From the NCBI RefSeq assembly GCF_020736845.1, contig NZ_JAFFQR010000101.1, forward strand, positions 16,613 to 80,612: a stretch of DNA of 64,000 nucleotides. The letters are read 5' to 3'. Shown piece by piece: positions 37,973 to 47,182 of this stretch. Under the pieces are notes generated by a model. That model ran no database searches and was not told the origin of the DNA. It saw nothing but the letters and a program-made list of their open reading frames with translations. This DNA is from Paenibacillus farraposensis (GTDB lineage: Bacteria; Bacillota; Bacilli; Paenibacillales; Paenibacillaceae). Numbering within the stretch: position 1 is the first letter of the stretch; each line of letters opens with the position of its first letter. Position numbers and translations under genes: made by a program.

Positions 37973-38869
37973 ATGAAATATATCGGAGTTAACGGCGTCC
38001 TCACGGAAGCCGCAAAGGCCGTGATTCACGTAAGTGATCACGGTTTTTTATACGGAATGGGCTTGTTTGAAACGTTCCGCACCTACAAGGGTGTTCCATT
38101 TCTGCTCGATCGGCATCTACATAGACTGGCAGAGGGCTGCCGAATGCTGGGTATTCCTTTTCAGCCGGATGAGGAGCAGCTTACCAGCCAAATCCAAAGT
38201 CTGATGGCGGCAAATGGGCTGGACGAAGCCTATATCCGGTATACCGTATCAGCAGGTGAAGAGGTGCTGGGCTTGCCGACCGGTGATTATACGCGGCCCA
38301 ACCATATTCTGTTCGCCAAGCCGCTGCCCTCTGCAAATCCGCGAGCCGGGGAATCGAATTCCCCATCGGCGCTACAGCTGCTGCGAACCCCAAGAAACAC
38401 GCCAGAGGGTGAGGTTCGCTTAAAATCACTCCACTTTATGAACAATATTATTGCGAAGCGGGAGCTTCAGCAGTATGCCGCAGCCGTTCAATATAAGGCC
38501 GAAGGAATGATGCTCACGGCCAATGGTTTTCTGGCGGAGGGAATGGTCAGCAACCTGTTTTTTGTGCGACATCATACGTTGTGCACGCCTGACCTGTCGA
38601 CTGGCATTCTGCCGGGCATTACACGCGGGCTTATTTTGGAGCTGGCAGAAGCGCGAGGCATTCCCTATGAGCAAGGTTTGTATCGTTGGGACGAGCTGCA
38701 GCGGGCTGATGAAATTTTTATAACCAACTCTATTCAGGAAATACGACCTGTCCATCTGCTGCTGGAGCCGGAAGGAGCGGCCTATCACGTATCCGGTTCC
38801 TTGGCACAGACCGGGTCTATAACAGGTTTGCTGCTGCACGATTATAGACAGAAAGCAGGGATCAAGTGA
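37973..38869 (+). CDS. pabC: Aminodeoxychorismate lyase
   Basis: PabC is a fold-type IV PLP enzyme releasing pyruvate from aminodeoxychorismate to give p-aminobenzoate. The 298-aa protein has ISVSDHGFLYG-type DHGFLYGMGLFETFRTYKG, the PLP-lysine segment VRLKSLHFMNNIIAKRE, and LTANGFLAEGMVSNLFFV with GILPGITRGLILELA. A D-amino acid or branched-chain aminotransferase would look similar; the pab/fol context decides. It overlaps folP by four bases. Confidence 0.92.
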   Translation: MKYIGVNGVLTEAAKAVIHVSDHGFLYGMGLFETFRTYKGVPFLLDRHLHRLAEGCRMLGIPFQPDEEQLTSQIQSLMAANGLDEAYIRYTVSAGEEVLGLPTGDYTRPNHILFAKPLPSANPRAGESNSPSALQLLRTPRNTPEGEVRLKSLHFMNNIIAKRELQQYAAAVQYKAEGMMLTANGFLAEGMVSNLFFVRHHTLCTPDLSTGILPGITRGLILELAEARGIPYEQGLYRWDELQRADEIFITNSIQEIRPVHLLLEPEGAAYHVSGSLAQTGSITGLLLHDYRQKAGIK

Positions 38870-39732
38870 ACATACCAACTCTTTATCAACGCAGTTATCG
38901 TATGGGGGAGGCCCAGCTTACGCTCGGACATGCCACACAGATCATGGGCATACTGAATGTGACCCCGGATTCATTTTCCGATGGGGGATTACATCAAAGC
39001 CCGGAGATTGCTGTTTTACACGCTTTAAAGCTGGTTGAGGACGGGGCCGATATAATTGACGTTGGCGGAGAATCTACCCGTCCGGGTCATGATCCGGTAG
39101 GTGTGGAGGAGGAGCTGGACCGGGTTATCCCGGTGATTCAGGCGATCCATCGTATCGCACCGCACATTCCGCTATCAGTAGACACTTACAAAGCCGAGGT
39201 GGCCCGGCAGGCACTTGAAGCGGGCGCCCACATCATTAATGATGTGTGGGGGTTTAAGGCAGACCCCGACATGGCGAGTGTCGCTGCCGAATTCGATTGT
39301 CCAGTCATTTTGATGCATAATCGTCATGACCGCAACTATACCGATTTGGTATCCGATATGCTGGCCGATTTGAAAGAAAGCGTCCAATTGGCGCTGGATG
39401 CGGGTGTACGTGAGGAACAGATTATTTTAGACCCGGGTATCGGTTTTGCCAAGGATTACGATGAAAATATTCATGTCATGACTTCTCTTGATGCATTGGC
39501 TCAGCTTGGTTATCCGCTGTTACTGGCTACATCGCGCAAAAGATTCATCCGTACAGCACTGGATTTGCCTGCACATGATGTGGTAGAGGGCACAGCGGCT
39601 ACGGTTGCTTTTGGTATTGCGCAAGGGTGCCAGATTGTGCGCGTACACGATGTGGCACAAATCAAACGCACGGTGCGTATGTGTGATGCGATGGTGTACG
39701 GGTCTAAAAATGCACTGAGTTATGGCGGGTAA
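38866..39732 (+). CDS. folP: Dihydropteroate synthase
   Basis: FolP condenses p-aminobenzoate with hydroxymethyl-dihydropterin pyrophosphate; it is the sulfonamide target. The 288-aa TIM barrel shows IMGILNVTPDSFSDGG, DIIDVGGESTRPG, VDTYKAEVARQALEAGAHIINDVWG, LDPGIGFAKD and LLATSRKRFI. GTG 38866 is the start, overlapping the pabC stop. A 180-bp gap with a hairpin separates it from folB. Confidence 0.95.
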   Translation: MNIPTLYQRSYRMGEAQLTLGHATQIMGILNVTPDSFSDGGLHQSPEIAVLHALKLVEDGADIIDVGGESTRPGHDPVGVEEELDRVIPVIQAIHRIAPHIPLSVDTYKAEVARQALEAGAHIINDVWGFKADPDMASVAAEFDCPVILMHNRHDRNYTDLVSDMLADLKESVQLALDAGVREEQIILDPGIGFAKDYDENIHVMTSLDALAQLGYPLLLATSRKRFIRTALDLPAHDVVEGTAATVAFGIAQGCQIVRVHDVAQIKRTVRMCDAMVYGSKNALSYGG

Positions 39733-39913
39733 AGCCGCTTCACGAATCCTTTGATCCTACGATCGCTGTTGCAAAGGCGAACGCTCCGCTTCTTCGGATT
39801 CAATCCGGGAGTGGTGGCGTGGGAAGCACCATCCGACTGTGCAGTGGCACGATCTGAACTTTTAAGTTGAGCTTTTTTTAGAAAAAAAACAGAAAAACAG
39901 GGGGCTATCCACG
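39733..39913 (+). other. folP-folB intergenic spacer
   Basis: No gene. It ends with CT-g-AACTT-tt-AAGTT-g-AG (about 39855-39870) followed by seven T, a weak terminator-like hairpin inside the folate operon, then the folB ribosome site CAGGGGG. The GC-rich first part looks more like a repeat or decayed sequence than a leader, but I see no second copy in the window. Confidence 0.35.
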
Positions 39914-40276
39914 ATGGATAAAATGGTTTTGCATCGCATGGAGTATTACGGATATCATGGTGTTTTTCCCGAAGAACGCAAGCTGGGACAGCGTTTTTAC
40001 ATTGATTTGGAGCTGGAGCTTGATCTGCGTGAGGCAGGCGAGCAGGATGCATTGGACAAAACGGTAAATTATGCTGAGGTGCACTACACCGTTAAAAATA
40101 TTGTAGAAAAGGAATCTTACCAATTGATTGAAGCTTTGGGCGAACGTATTGCATCTTCCCTACTTGACACTTATACTAGTATAGATGCACTGACTGTTAA
40201 AGTTACAAAGCCGCATCCACCATTTGATATTCATTTTGAAGGTGTGACGATTGAGCTTTATCGCGCAAGAAAGTAG
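39914..40276 (+). CDS. folB: Dihydroneopterin aldolase
   Basis: FolB cleaves dihydroneopterin to hydroxymethyl-dihydropterin and glycolaldehyde. The 120-aa protein carries LHRMEYYGYHGVFPEERKLGQRFYIDLELELD, the DKTVNYAEVHYTVKNIV substrate loop and VTKPHPPFDIHFEGVTIEL with the catalytic Lys region. CAGGGGGCT precedes ATG 39914. Nine bases before folK. Confidence 0.95.
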   Translation: MDKMVLHRMEYYGYHGVFPEERKLGQRFYIDLELELDLREAGEQDALDKTVNYAEVHYTVKNIVEKESYQLIEALGERIASSLLDTYTSIDALTVKVTKPHPPFDIHFEGVTIELYRARK

Positions 40277-40284
40277 GAACGTAC

Positions 40285-40842
40285 ATGAACGCACATTCGA
40301 CCTCTGAGGCATCAGAGGCTTATATTGCTTTAGGGGCTAATTTAGGGGAGCGTGAGCAGACCCTATATGAAGCCATCACGGGGCTGGACGAACATCCGTG
40401 TATATGGGTGCTGCGCTGTTCCAGCCTGTACGAGACAGAGCCTGTCGGATATCTGGATCAGCCTTCTTTTTTAAATATGACAGTAGCCGTATCTACAACA
40501 CTTGCTCCCGGGGAGCTTCTGGCTTTTATGCTGGAGGTGGAGAGTCGTCTGGGCAGAGTAAGGCATATTCCAAATGGTCCGCGCACGATTGATCTGGACT
40601 TGTTATGGATGGAAGCCGCAGAGCTGGCTACACCGGATTTGGAGCTTCCGCATCCCCGCATGTTGGAGCGCGCTTTTGTGCTTGTGCCATTGGCTGACAT
40701 CGTTCCGAGCCAAGATCCATCCGGACTGTACAGTATCGTTCATACTGCATTGAATTCAATGGATGGAAAGGATGGCATACAGTTTTGGAAAACATGCAGC
40801 TGGCGCAACGACTCCGGGCCTTCCGAAAGCTTAAAGGAATGA
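40285..40842 (+). CDS. folK: HPPK, 6-hydroxymethyl-dihydropterin pyrophosphokinase
   Basis: FolK (185 aa) pyrophosphorylates hydroxymethyl-dihydropterin, giving the FolP substrate. AYIALGANLGEREQTLYEAI, SSLYETEPVGYLDQPSFLNM, and RHIPNGPRTIDLDLLWM (pterin and Mg site, DLDLL) are clear, then LPHPRMLERAFVLVPLADI. The last 58 bp overlap the following HTH gene in another frame. Confidence 0.95.
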   Translation: MNAHSTSEASEAYIALGANLGEREQTLYEAITGLDEHPCIWVLRCSSLYETEPVGYLDQPSFLNMTVAVSTTLAPGELLAFMLEVESRLGRVRHIPNGPRTIDLDLLWMEAAELATPDLELPHPRMLERAFVLVPLADIVPSQDPSGLYSIVHTALNSMDGKDGIQFWKTCSWRNDSGPSESLKE

Positions 40843-40985
40843 CACAGCAGGAATTGGCTAAGCGAACCGGCATATCATTGGCCGTATTGGGTGCTGTGGA
40901 GCGAGGTAATCGCACAGTAGACCCTGATATGCTGGGCATGATTGCCCAGACGCTTGGAATTGAAGTCCGGGAACTAACGGAATGA
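40785..40985 (+). CDS. yazB: XRE-family HTH protein YazB
   Basis: A 66-aa protein that is one Cro/CI-type helix-turn-helix: LAQRLRAFRKLKGMTQQELAKRTGISLAVLGAVERGNRTVDPDMLGMIAQTLGI. TTG 40785 is eight bases after AAAGGATGG; ATG 40794 is the alternative. It overlaps folK by 58 bp, as the equivalent yazB overlaps or abuts folK in Bacillus. Target genes unknown; its place in the folate-dusB operon is conserved, so a regulatory link is possible but not shown. Confidence 0.88.
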   Translation: MENMQLAQRLRAFRKLKGMTQQELAKRTGISLAVLGAVERGNRTVDPDMLGMIAQTLGIEVRELTE

Positions 40986-41029
40986 CGATAAGTTACGATA
41001 TATATAAAGGAATAAAGGAGTGAACAGAT

Positions 41030-42058
41030 ATGTTGAAAATCGGCGATATTAAAATGAAAAACCAAGTCGTACTGGCTCCGATGGCGGGCGTGTGTAACCC
41101 TGCTTTTCGCCTGATTGCCAAGGAATTCGGCACAGGTTTGGTATGTGCGGAAATGGTTAGCGATAAGGCGATTATTCACGGCAACAAACGTACGCGCGAA
41201 ATGCTGTTTGTAGATGAGCGTGAGAAGCCGCTTAGCCTGCAAATTTTCGGGGGAGACCGTGAATCGCTGGTGGAAGCGGCCAAGGTCGTGGATCAGGAGA
41301 CGAACGCGGACATTATTGACATTAATATGGGCTGTCCTGTTCCCAAGGTGACCAAATGTGATGCAGGCGCACGATGGCTGCTGGACCCTAACAAGATTTA
41401 TGAAATGGTATCTGCTGTTGTAGAATCCGTAAGCAAGCCGGTTACGGTGAAAATGCGTATCGGTTGGGATAGCGAGCATATCTATGCCGTAGAGAATGCC
41501 CGCGCTGTAGAGCGTGCCGGAGGCCAGGCCGTTAGTGTGCATGGCCGCACACGGGAGCAGCTGTATACGGGGCATGCGAACTGGGATATTATAAAAGAGG
41601 TTAAAGAAGCAGTTTCCATTCCTGTAATTGGAAATGGCGATGTGGCATCACCGGAAGATGCCCGCCGCATGCTGGATTTGACGAATTGTGATGGCGTGAT
41701 GATCGGACGCGGCGCTCTGGGTAACCCGTGGATGCTGTACCGTACGATTGAATACTTGGAGACTGGCAAGCTGTTGCCTGATCCTTCACCGGAAGAAAAA
41801 ATCCGTATTGCCACTTTACACATGGACCGGCTGGTAGCCTTAAAAGGTGAAGCAGTAGCTGTCCGTGAAATGCGCAAGCATCTGGCTTGGTATCTTAAAG
41901 GACTTAAAGGCTCTGCGCGCATCAAGGATGTTATTATGGAAGAAACCAAACGTGATGATATGGTACGTATTTTGGATCAATTTGTATCTCAATTACACGC
42001 AGTAGAAAACGATGAATCTTCAGCAAGCGCTGCTTCTCCCATCGCTGTTGTGCAATAA
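41030..42058 (+). CDS. dusB: tRNA-dihydrouridine synthase
   Basis: DusB (342 aa) reduces uridines in the tRNA D-loop with FMN and NADPH. VVLAPMAGVCNPAFRLIAKEFG, the active-site Cys in DINMGCPVPKVTKCDAGARWLLDP, VKMRIGWD, VSVHGRTREQLYTGHANWD and MIGRGALGNPWMLYRT match the family. ATG 41030 follows AAAGGAG. It ends the folate operon; a strong promoter for greA starts 28 bp downstream. Confidence 0.95.
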   Translation: MLKIGDIKMKNQVVLAPMAGVCNPAFRLIAKEFGTGLVCAEMVSDKAIIHGNKRTREMLFVDEREKPLSLQIFGGDRESLVEAAKVVDQETNADIIDINMGCPVPKVTKCDAGARWLLDPNKIYEMVSAVVESVSKPVTVKMRIGWDSEHIYAVENARAVERAGGQAVSVHGRTREQLYTGHANWDIIKEVKEAVSIPVIGNGDVASPEDARRMLDLTNCDGVMIGRGALGNPWMLYRTIEYLETGKLLPDPSPEEKIRIATLHMDRLVALKGEAVAVREMRKHLAWYLKGLKGSARIKDVIMEETKRDDMVRILDQFVSQLHAVENDESSASAASPIAVVQ

Positions 42059-42085
42059 TGAAGCCGTTTCTGCCTTTGTGCGCGA

Positions 42086-42114
42086 TTGACTTTTCCAAAT
42101 GCTTGCCCTATAAT
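42086..42114 (+). promoter_or_regulatory. Sigma-A promoter of greA
   Basis: TTGACT (42086-42091), 17-bp spacer, TATAAT (42109-42114). The 5' leader to greA is about 150 bp. Confidence 0.85.
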
Positions 42115-42272
42115 CGTTCAGTATAAAATCTTGATATATACTTCAAATTGTATGCAGCTCTTAAGACAACAGCAGGAAATGTTCTCATTCCCTCAGAGTG
42201 GCATATTATGTTTTGAAAGCGTGCATTCCAATGCACTTTTAAACTTTTCCCATGACAGGAGAATCGGTTAAG

Positions 42273-42749
42273 ATGAGCGATAAAGAAGTCATTCTGACAC
42301 AGGAAGGCCTTAGAAAGCTCGAGGATGAGCTTGAGAACTTAAAGTCTGTCAAACGCCGTGAAGTGGCGGAACGGATTAAGGTAGCCATCGGATACGGGGA
42401 TATCAGTGAAAACTCCGAGTATGAGGATGCGAAGAATGAGCAGGCTTTTATTGAAGGCCGCATCATTACACTGGAAAAAATGCTGCGCAACGCCCGCATT
42501 ATCAATAGCGATGAAATTGACACCGATGTTGTGGGAGTAGGTGCAACCGTGACCGTTGAAGATTTGGAGTTTGGAGATATAACAGAATATGCAATTGTCG
42601 GTTCCGCTGAGTCGGACCCGCTTCAGAACAAAATTTCTAATGAGAGTCCGGTTGGCAAGGCAATCCTCGGCAAGAAAAAAGGAACTGTTGTGGATGTAAC
42701 CGTTCCAGCAGGTGTTATTCAATATAAAATTGTGGATATCAAGAAATAA
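42273..42749 (+). CDS. greA: Transcription elongation factor GreA
   Basis: GreA rescues backtracked RNA polymerase by stimulating transcript cleavage. The 158-aa protein has the N-terminal coiled coil with the acidic tip ([26 protein letters not shown]) and the C-terminal FKBP-like domain ([37 protein letters not shown]). ATG 42273 follows AGGAGAATC at ten bases. It has its own promoter and terminator. Confidence 0.96.
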   Translation: MSDKEVILTQEGLRKLEDELENLKSVKRREVAERIKVAIGYGDISENSEYEDAKNEQAFIEGRIITLEKMLRNARIINSDEIDTDVVGVGATVTVEDLEFGDITEYAIVGSAESDPLQNKISNESPVGKAILGKKKGTVVDVTVPAGVIQYKIVDIKK

Positions 42750-42773
42750 TACACGGACTTTGGAATTCAATGT

Positions 42774-42802
42774 AAAAGCTTCCTTGTGGAAGCTTTTTTT
42801 TC
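42774..42802 (+). terminator. Intrinsic terminator after greA
   Basis: AAAGCTTCC-ttgt-GGAAGCTTT hairpin continuing into TTTTT. Confidence 0.92.
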
Positions 42803-42851
42803 TCTACACCCGGACGGACCCTGGCCCGTCTACTCAAAATGAAGGAGCTGA

Positions 42852-44381
<1,530 letters not shown>

Positions 44382-44445
44382 AATAACATAACATTATGAA
44401 TATAGAGGATCAGCCGGGCTTCCACGGATGGAGAGAATACGTCCA

Positions 44446-45783
44446 ATGAAACGCAGCGTCAAGCTTGCCCGGTTGGCATCGCCCCCTTTTATATTGGTTA
44501 TCGGATATTTGCTGATTATTGCATTCGGCACCTTGCTGCTGATGCTTCCTATCTCCAATCATAGTGGACATGCTCCGCATTGGATTGATTCCCTGTTTAC
44601 GTCCGTATCGGCTGCTTGTGTCACCGGATTAGTCGTGGTGGACGTGAATTCAACCTATACGGTGTTTGGAGAAACCGTCATCCTGGTGCTGATGCAGCTG
44701 GGCGGGCTGGGTTTTATGACCTTGGCGACCTTGTTTGCATTATTGATGGGGCGGCGCTTGTCGTTGAAGGATCGGCTGCTGCTTAAGGAAGCGATTAATG
44801 CCGACAGCATGGAAGGGATCGCGCGAATTATTCGCAAGGTGCTGATTTTCTCTTTTACCATTCAGGCCATAGCTGCTATCGTTCTGGCTTTGCGGTGGAT
44901 GAGGGAAATGCCCGTGGGACAAGCGATATACTATGGAATTTTCCACTCGGTATCTCTTTTTAATAACGGGGGATTTGATCTGTTCGGCAGCAGCTTCCAG
45001 CAATATGCCGGAGACTTTGTGTTCAATATGATTGCATCTGTCCTTGTTATCTCAGGCGGGCTGGGTTTTCTGGTCCTAAGCGATCTGTTCGATTTTCGCC
45101 GTATCCGGAGACTGACGCTTCACTCCAAAATGGTGCTAAGTGTGTCAGGCGCGCTTATTGTGCTCGGGGCACTCGTCCTGTTTATTTTTGAGTTTACGAA
45201 TGTTCGCACCCTGGGTTCACTGGATTGGGAGGGCAAGGTGTATGCTTCTGTCTTTCAATCCGTATCTACAAGATCTTCAGGGACAAGTACCGTAGATATC
45301 AGCGGCCTGAGACAGGCCAGCCAGTTTTTTATCATGCTGCTGATGATTATTGGGGCTTCACCAGGCTCCACCGGGGGTGGGATTAAGACAACCACATTTC
45401 TGCTGATGATAGGTGCCTTGCTGGCCGTCATGCGCGGACAGAAGGAAATTGTGTTCTTCCGCCACAGGGTTCCCAGAGATATCATGATGCGGGCGCTGAC
45501 TATTATTATACTGGCGCTATTTATTTTCTCGATTGTTGTGATGCTGCTGTTGATGACAGAGGATGCACCATTCCTCGCTCTAGCGTTTGAGGCAGCGTCC
45601 GCCATCGGAACGGTAGGATTGTCTGTAGGAGTAACGCCAGGACTATCTGATGCAGGCAAGCTGATTATTTGTGTGACGATGTTTATTGGCCGAATCGGAC
45701 CGCTTACGATTGCCTATGCCATTCGTCCGCGTTCGACCAAGACGTTGTACCGTCGTCCCGAAGGGCATATTGTAATTGGATAA
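44446..45783 (+). CDS. TrkH/KtrB-family potassium transporter subunit
   Basis: An integral membrane K+ (or Na+/K+) translocating subunit, about 445 aa, with eight or more hydrophobic segments. The four P-loop repeats are recognisable by their filter glycines: SAACVTGLVVV, SLFNNGGFDLFG, STRSSGTSTVDI and AIGTVGLSVG; SPGSTGGGIKTTTFLL is the typical mid-membrane loop. ATG 44446 has GGAGAG upstream; ATG 44428 is the alternative. KtrB and KtrD are indistinguishable here and no KtrA/KtrC RCK partner is adjacent, so it probably pairs with one encoded elsewhere. Terminator downstream. Confidence 0.92.
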   Translation: MKRSVKLARLASPPFILVIGYLLIIAFGTLLLMLPISNHSGHAPHWIDSLFTSVSAACVTGLVVVDVNSTYTVFGETVILVLMQLGGLGFMTLATLFALLMGRRLSLKDRLLLKEAINADSMEGIARIIRKVLIFSFTIQAIAAIVLALRWMREMPVGQAIYYGIFHSVSLFNNGGFDLFGSSFQQYAGDFVFNMIASVLVISGGLGFLVLSDLFDFRRIRRLTLHSKMVLSVSGALIVLGALVLFIFEFTNVRTLGSLDWEGKVYASVFQSVSTRSSGTSTVDISGLRQASQFFIMLLMIIGASPGSTGGGIKTTTFLLMIGALLAVMRGQKEIVFFRHRVPRDIMMRALTIIILALFIFSIVVMLLLMTEDAPFLALAFEAASAIGTVGLSVGVTPGLSDAGKLIICVTMFIGRIGPLTIAYAIRPRSTKTLYRRPEGHIVIG

Positions 45784-45793
45784 CTTATTGTAC

Positions 45794-45838
45794 AAAAAGA
45801 TGTATCTGTGCCGATGGGCATGGGTGCATCTTTTTTTA
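45794..45838 (+). terminator. Intrinsic terminator after the K+ transporter gene
   Basis: AAAAAGATGTA / TGCATCTTTTT with an inner TGCC/GGGCA stem, followed by T7. Confidence 0.75.
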
Positions 45839-46066
45839 TTTCATATCATCAACACCAGATCGGCAGCATATCATGAAAAGTACCCCACTTGAGAATAAGC
45901 AACCCTTAAACAGGTATCTTTTTGCAGAAAAAAGGATATTTCGCTTCCTTTTATGTAATTTTAGACAAAATACTAGGAATTTTATGTATGATATTGTATA
46001 ATCTTGGGCGTGAAAGGGGGGAGCTGAGGTAATTACCAAACTCTAAATTGAAAGGAATCATTCATT

Positions 46067-46588
46067 ATGTATTTGTTTATTATTTTTGCTGAAGTTTTGT
46101 TCTGGGTTTTTGTTGTTTTAGGGTTGATCGCAAGATATATGTTTGGCAAGAAGAAATTAGGCGGCCTTCTTTTGCTGTGTACTCCAGTCATTGATATCCT
46201 GCTACTGATTGCGGTGTTCATCACGGTGGGCAGCGGGATGGAGATTACGACCGCTACTGGCTTGGCGGCCTGCTATCTCGGTATCACGGTAGCATTTGGC
46301 CATAGGATGATTAAATGGGCGGATGTGCGGTTCTCTTATTGGTTCGGCAAGGGGCCGAAGCCTAAACCCAAATATGGTGCTGCGCATGCCAAAGAGGAAC
46401 GGACAGTTTGGATGCTTCACCTCTTGGGTTGGGCCATTGGTAACGCTTTCTTACTTGCCATCATTGTGTATGTAGGTGATCCACAGCGTACGGCTTCCTT
46501 GGTTGGGCTTATGAGAACATGGGCAGCCGTTCTGGTAATCGACTTTATTGTCTCCTTTAGCTATACTTTGGCTCCTAGGAAAAAATAA
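46067..46588 (+). CDS. Unknown integral membrane protein (173 aa)
   Basis: Not assigned to a named family with confidence. Four to five hydrophobic segments are visible: LFIIFAEVLFWVFVVLGLI, GLLLLCTPVIDILLLIAVFI, TATGLAACYLGITVAFG, LGWAIGNAFLLAIIVYV and WAAVLVIDFIVSFSYTL, with a basic loop GKGPKPKPKYGAAHAKEERT in the middle. No signal peptide or catalytic motif. ATG 46067 has GAAAGG upstream, and a TATAAT-like -10 lies at 45997-46002 with a poor -35. It stands alone between the transporter gene and the lipopeptide operon; nothing in the sequence links it to either. Confidence 0.75.
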   Translation: MYLFIIFAEVLFWVFVVLGLIARYMFGKKKLGGLLLLCTPVIDILLLIAVFITVGSGMEITTATGLAACYLGITVAFGHRMIKWADVRFSYWFGKGPKPKPKYGAAHAKEERTVWMLHLLGWAIGNAFLLAIIVYVGDPQRTASLVGLMRTWAAVLVIDFIVSFSYTLAPRKK

Positions 46589-46683
46589 GAGATAGCCAAA
46601 AAGAGATCAGGTTTCATTCCTGGATAAAAATAAGGGACAATCACTCAGGATGTTCGAATCGGGAGGGACGTTGAGGGTGAAAA

Positions 46684-46773
46684 ATGAAGTTATCACTTCC
46701 GTTAGTTAGTAAACCTGTTGCTATTGCAGAGATATTTATAGAATATGCAGATTATATATTGGACCCGCTTTGA
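46684..46773 (+). CDS. Possible 29-aa peptide ORF
   Basis: ATG 46684 follows GAGGGTGA at about five bases and encodes a peptide starting MKLSLPLVSKPVAIAEIF and ending EYADYILDPL. No family is recognised. Short length, lack of comparison data and location in a regulatory gap make this doubtful; it may be a leader peptide, a gene remnant or chance. Confidence 0.2.
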   Translation: MKLSLPLVSKPVAIAEIFIEYADYILDPL

Positions 46774-46893
46774 CAGTCACCTCATGTAGCCTTCCATTTT
46801 TTTGCTCCTATCGTTTCCTTCCGATTTGAACACAGACAAATAGAATCAGCACGGTTATGATTACGGCCGTCTTTGCGCGAGTTACATAGGGTC

Positions 46894-46949
46894 CAAGCGC
46901 ATATTTTTGCTAGGTTTGGCAGGACAAGCTATCGCATAAAACGCGCTTG
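46894..46949. repeat. Long imperfect hairpin upstream of fusG
   Basis: CAAGCGC (46894-46900) pairs with GCGCTTG (46943-46949). Further in, TTTTTGC pairs with GCATAAAA (one bulge), TAG with CTA and TTG with CAA, about 20 pairs in total. Its function is unknown; there is no T-run right after it. Confidence 0.5.
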
Positions 46950-46991
46950 AATTTTCGAAGAAATGGGGTTCGTTGATTACAGTCGAACGCA

Positions 46992-47000
46992 TTCGACAAA
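46992..47000 (-). promoter_or_regulatory. Candidate Spo0A box
   Basis: The minus strand reads TTTGTCGAA, a full match to the 0A-box core TGTCGAA. It is the right half of an inverted repeat whose left half (46982-46987) is GTCGAA on the plus strand. Confidence 0.5.
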
Positions 47001-47042
47001 TAGCGTTTTTTAATCTTTATGAAGTTTCAATGAATCCTTGTG

Positions 47043-47053
47043 TTTGACAAAAA
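47043..47053 (-). promoter_or_regulatory. Second candidate Spo0A box
   Basis: The minus strand reads TTTTTGTCAAA, matching TTTGTCRAA. On the plus strand the same bases contain TTGACA (47044-47049), but no -10 lies at 16-18 bp, so a binding site is the better reading. Confidence 0.42.
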
Positions 47054-47108
47054 TGACGATTGTTTAATTTTGGCAACCAACATGATAATAATGCCAGAAA
47101 ACATTACA

Positions 47109-47130
47109 TATGTCTATGAATGTAGACATA
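47109..47130. promoter_or_regulatory. Perfect inverted repeat ahead of fusG
   Basis: TATGTCTA (47109-47116), TGAATG spacer, TAGACATA (47123-47130). Eight-base perfect arms, 52 bp before the fusG start codon, the shape of a dimeric repressor operator. Confidence 0.5.
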
Positions 47131-47182
47131 AAAAACAAATATCTCATTTGTTGAAAAATGTAAAAAAAGAAAGGTGGTTTAT

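Larger units (their letters stand above)
46589..47182 (+). promoter_or_regulatory. Regulatory region upstream of the fus operon
   Basis: An AT-rich 594-bp gap. Contents in order: a 29-codon frame at 46684-46773 with a fair ribosome site; a minus-strand open stretch at 46808-46909 coding a hydrophobic peptide but lacking a start; a long imperfect hairpin at 46894-46949; GTCGAA-cgca-TTCGAC (46982-46997), whose right arm with the next bases is a reverse 0A box; a second reverse 0A-box-like TTTTTGTCAAA at 47043-47053; and a perfect inverted repeat at 47109-47130. I could not find a good sigma-A promoter pair. Confidence 0.55.

Noticed and set aside
42086..42271. 61-codon ORF upstream of greA
   Set aside because: Begins on the greA -35 element and ends at the greA ribosome site, so it is promoter and leader sequence.
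45669..46001. 110-codon ORF across the end of the K+ transporter gene
   Set aside because: Starts inside the transporter in another frame and reads through its terminator; no ribosome site.
46982..46997. LexA/SOS box reading of the GTCGAA/TTCGAC palindrome
   Set aside because: The spacing is too short for the Gram-positive SOS box CGAAC-N4-GTTCG; 0A half-sites explain it better.
47044..47068. TTGACA before fusG as a sigma-A -35
   Set aside because: No -10 hexamer at 16-18 bp; the bases fit a reverse 0A box better.
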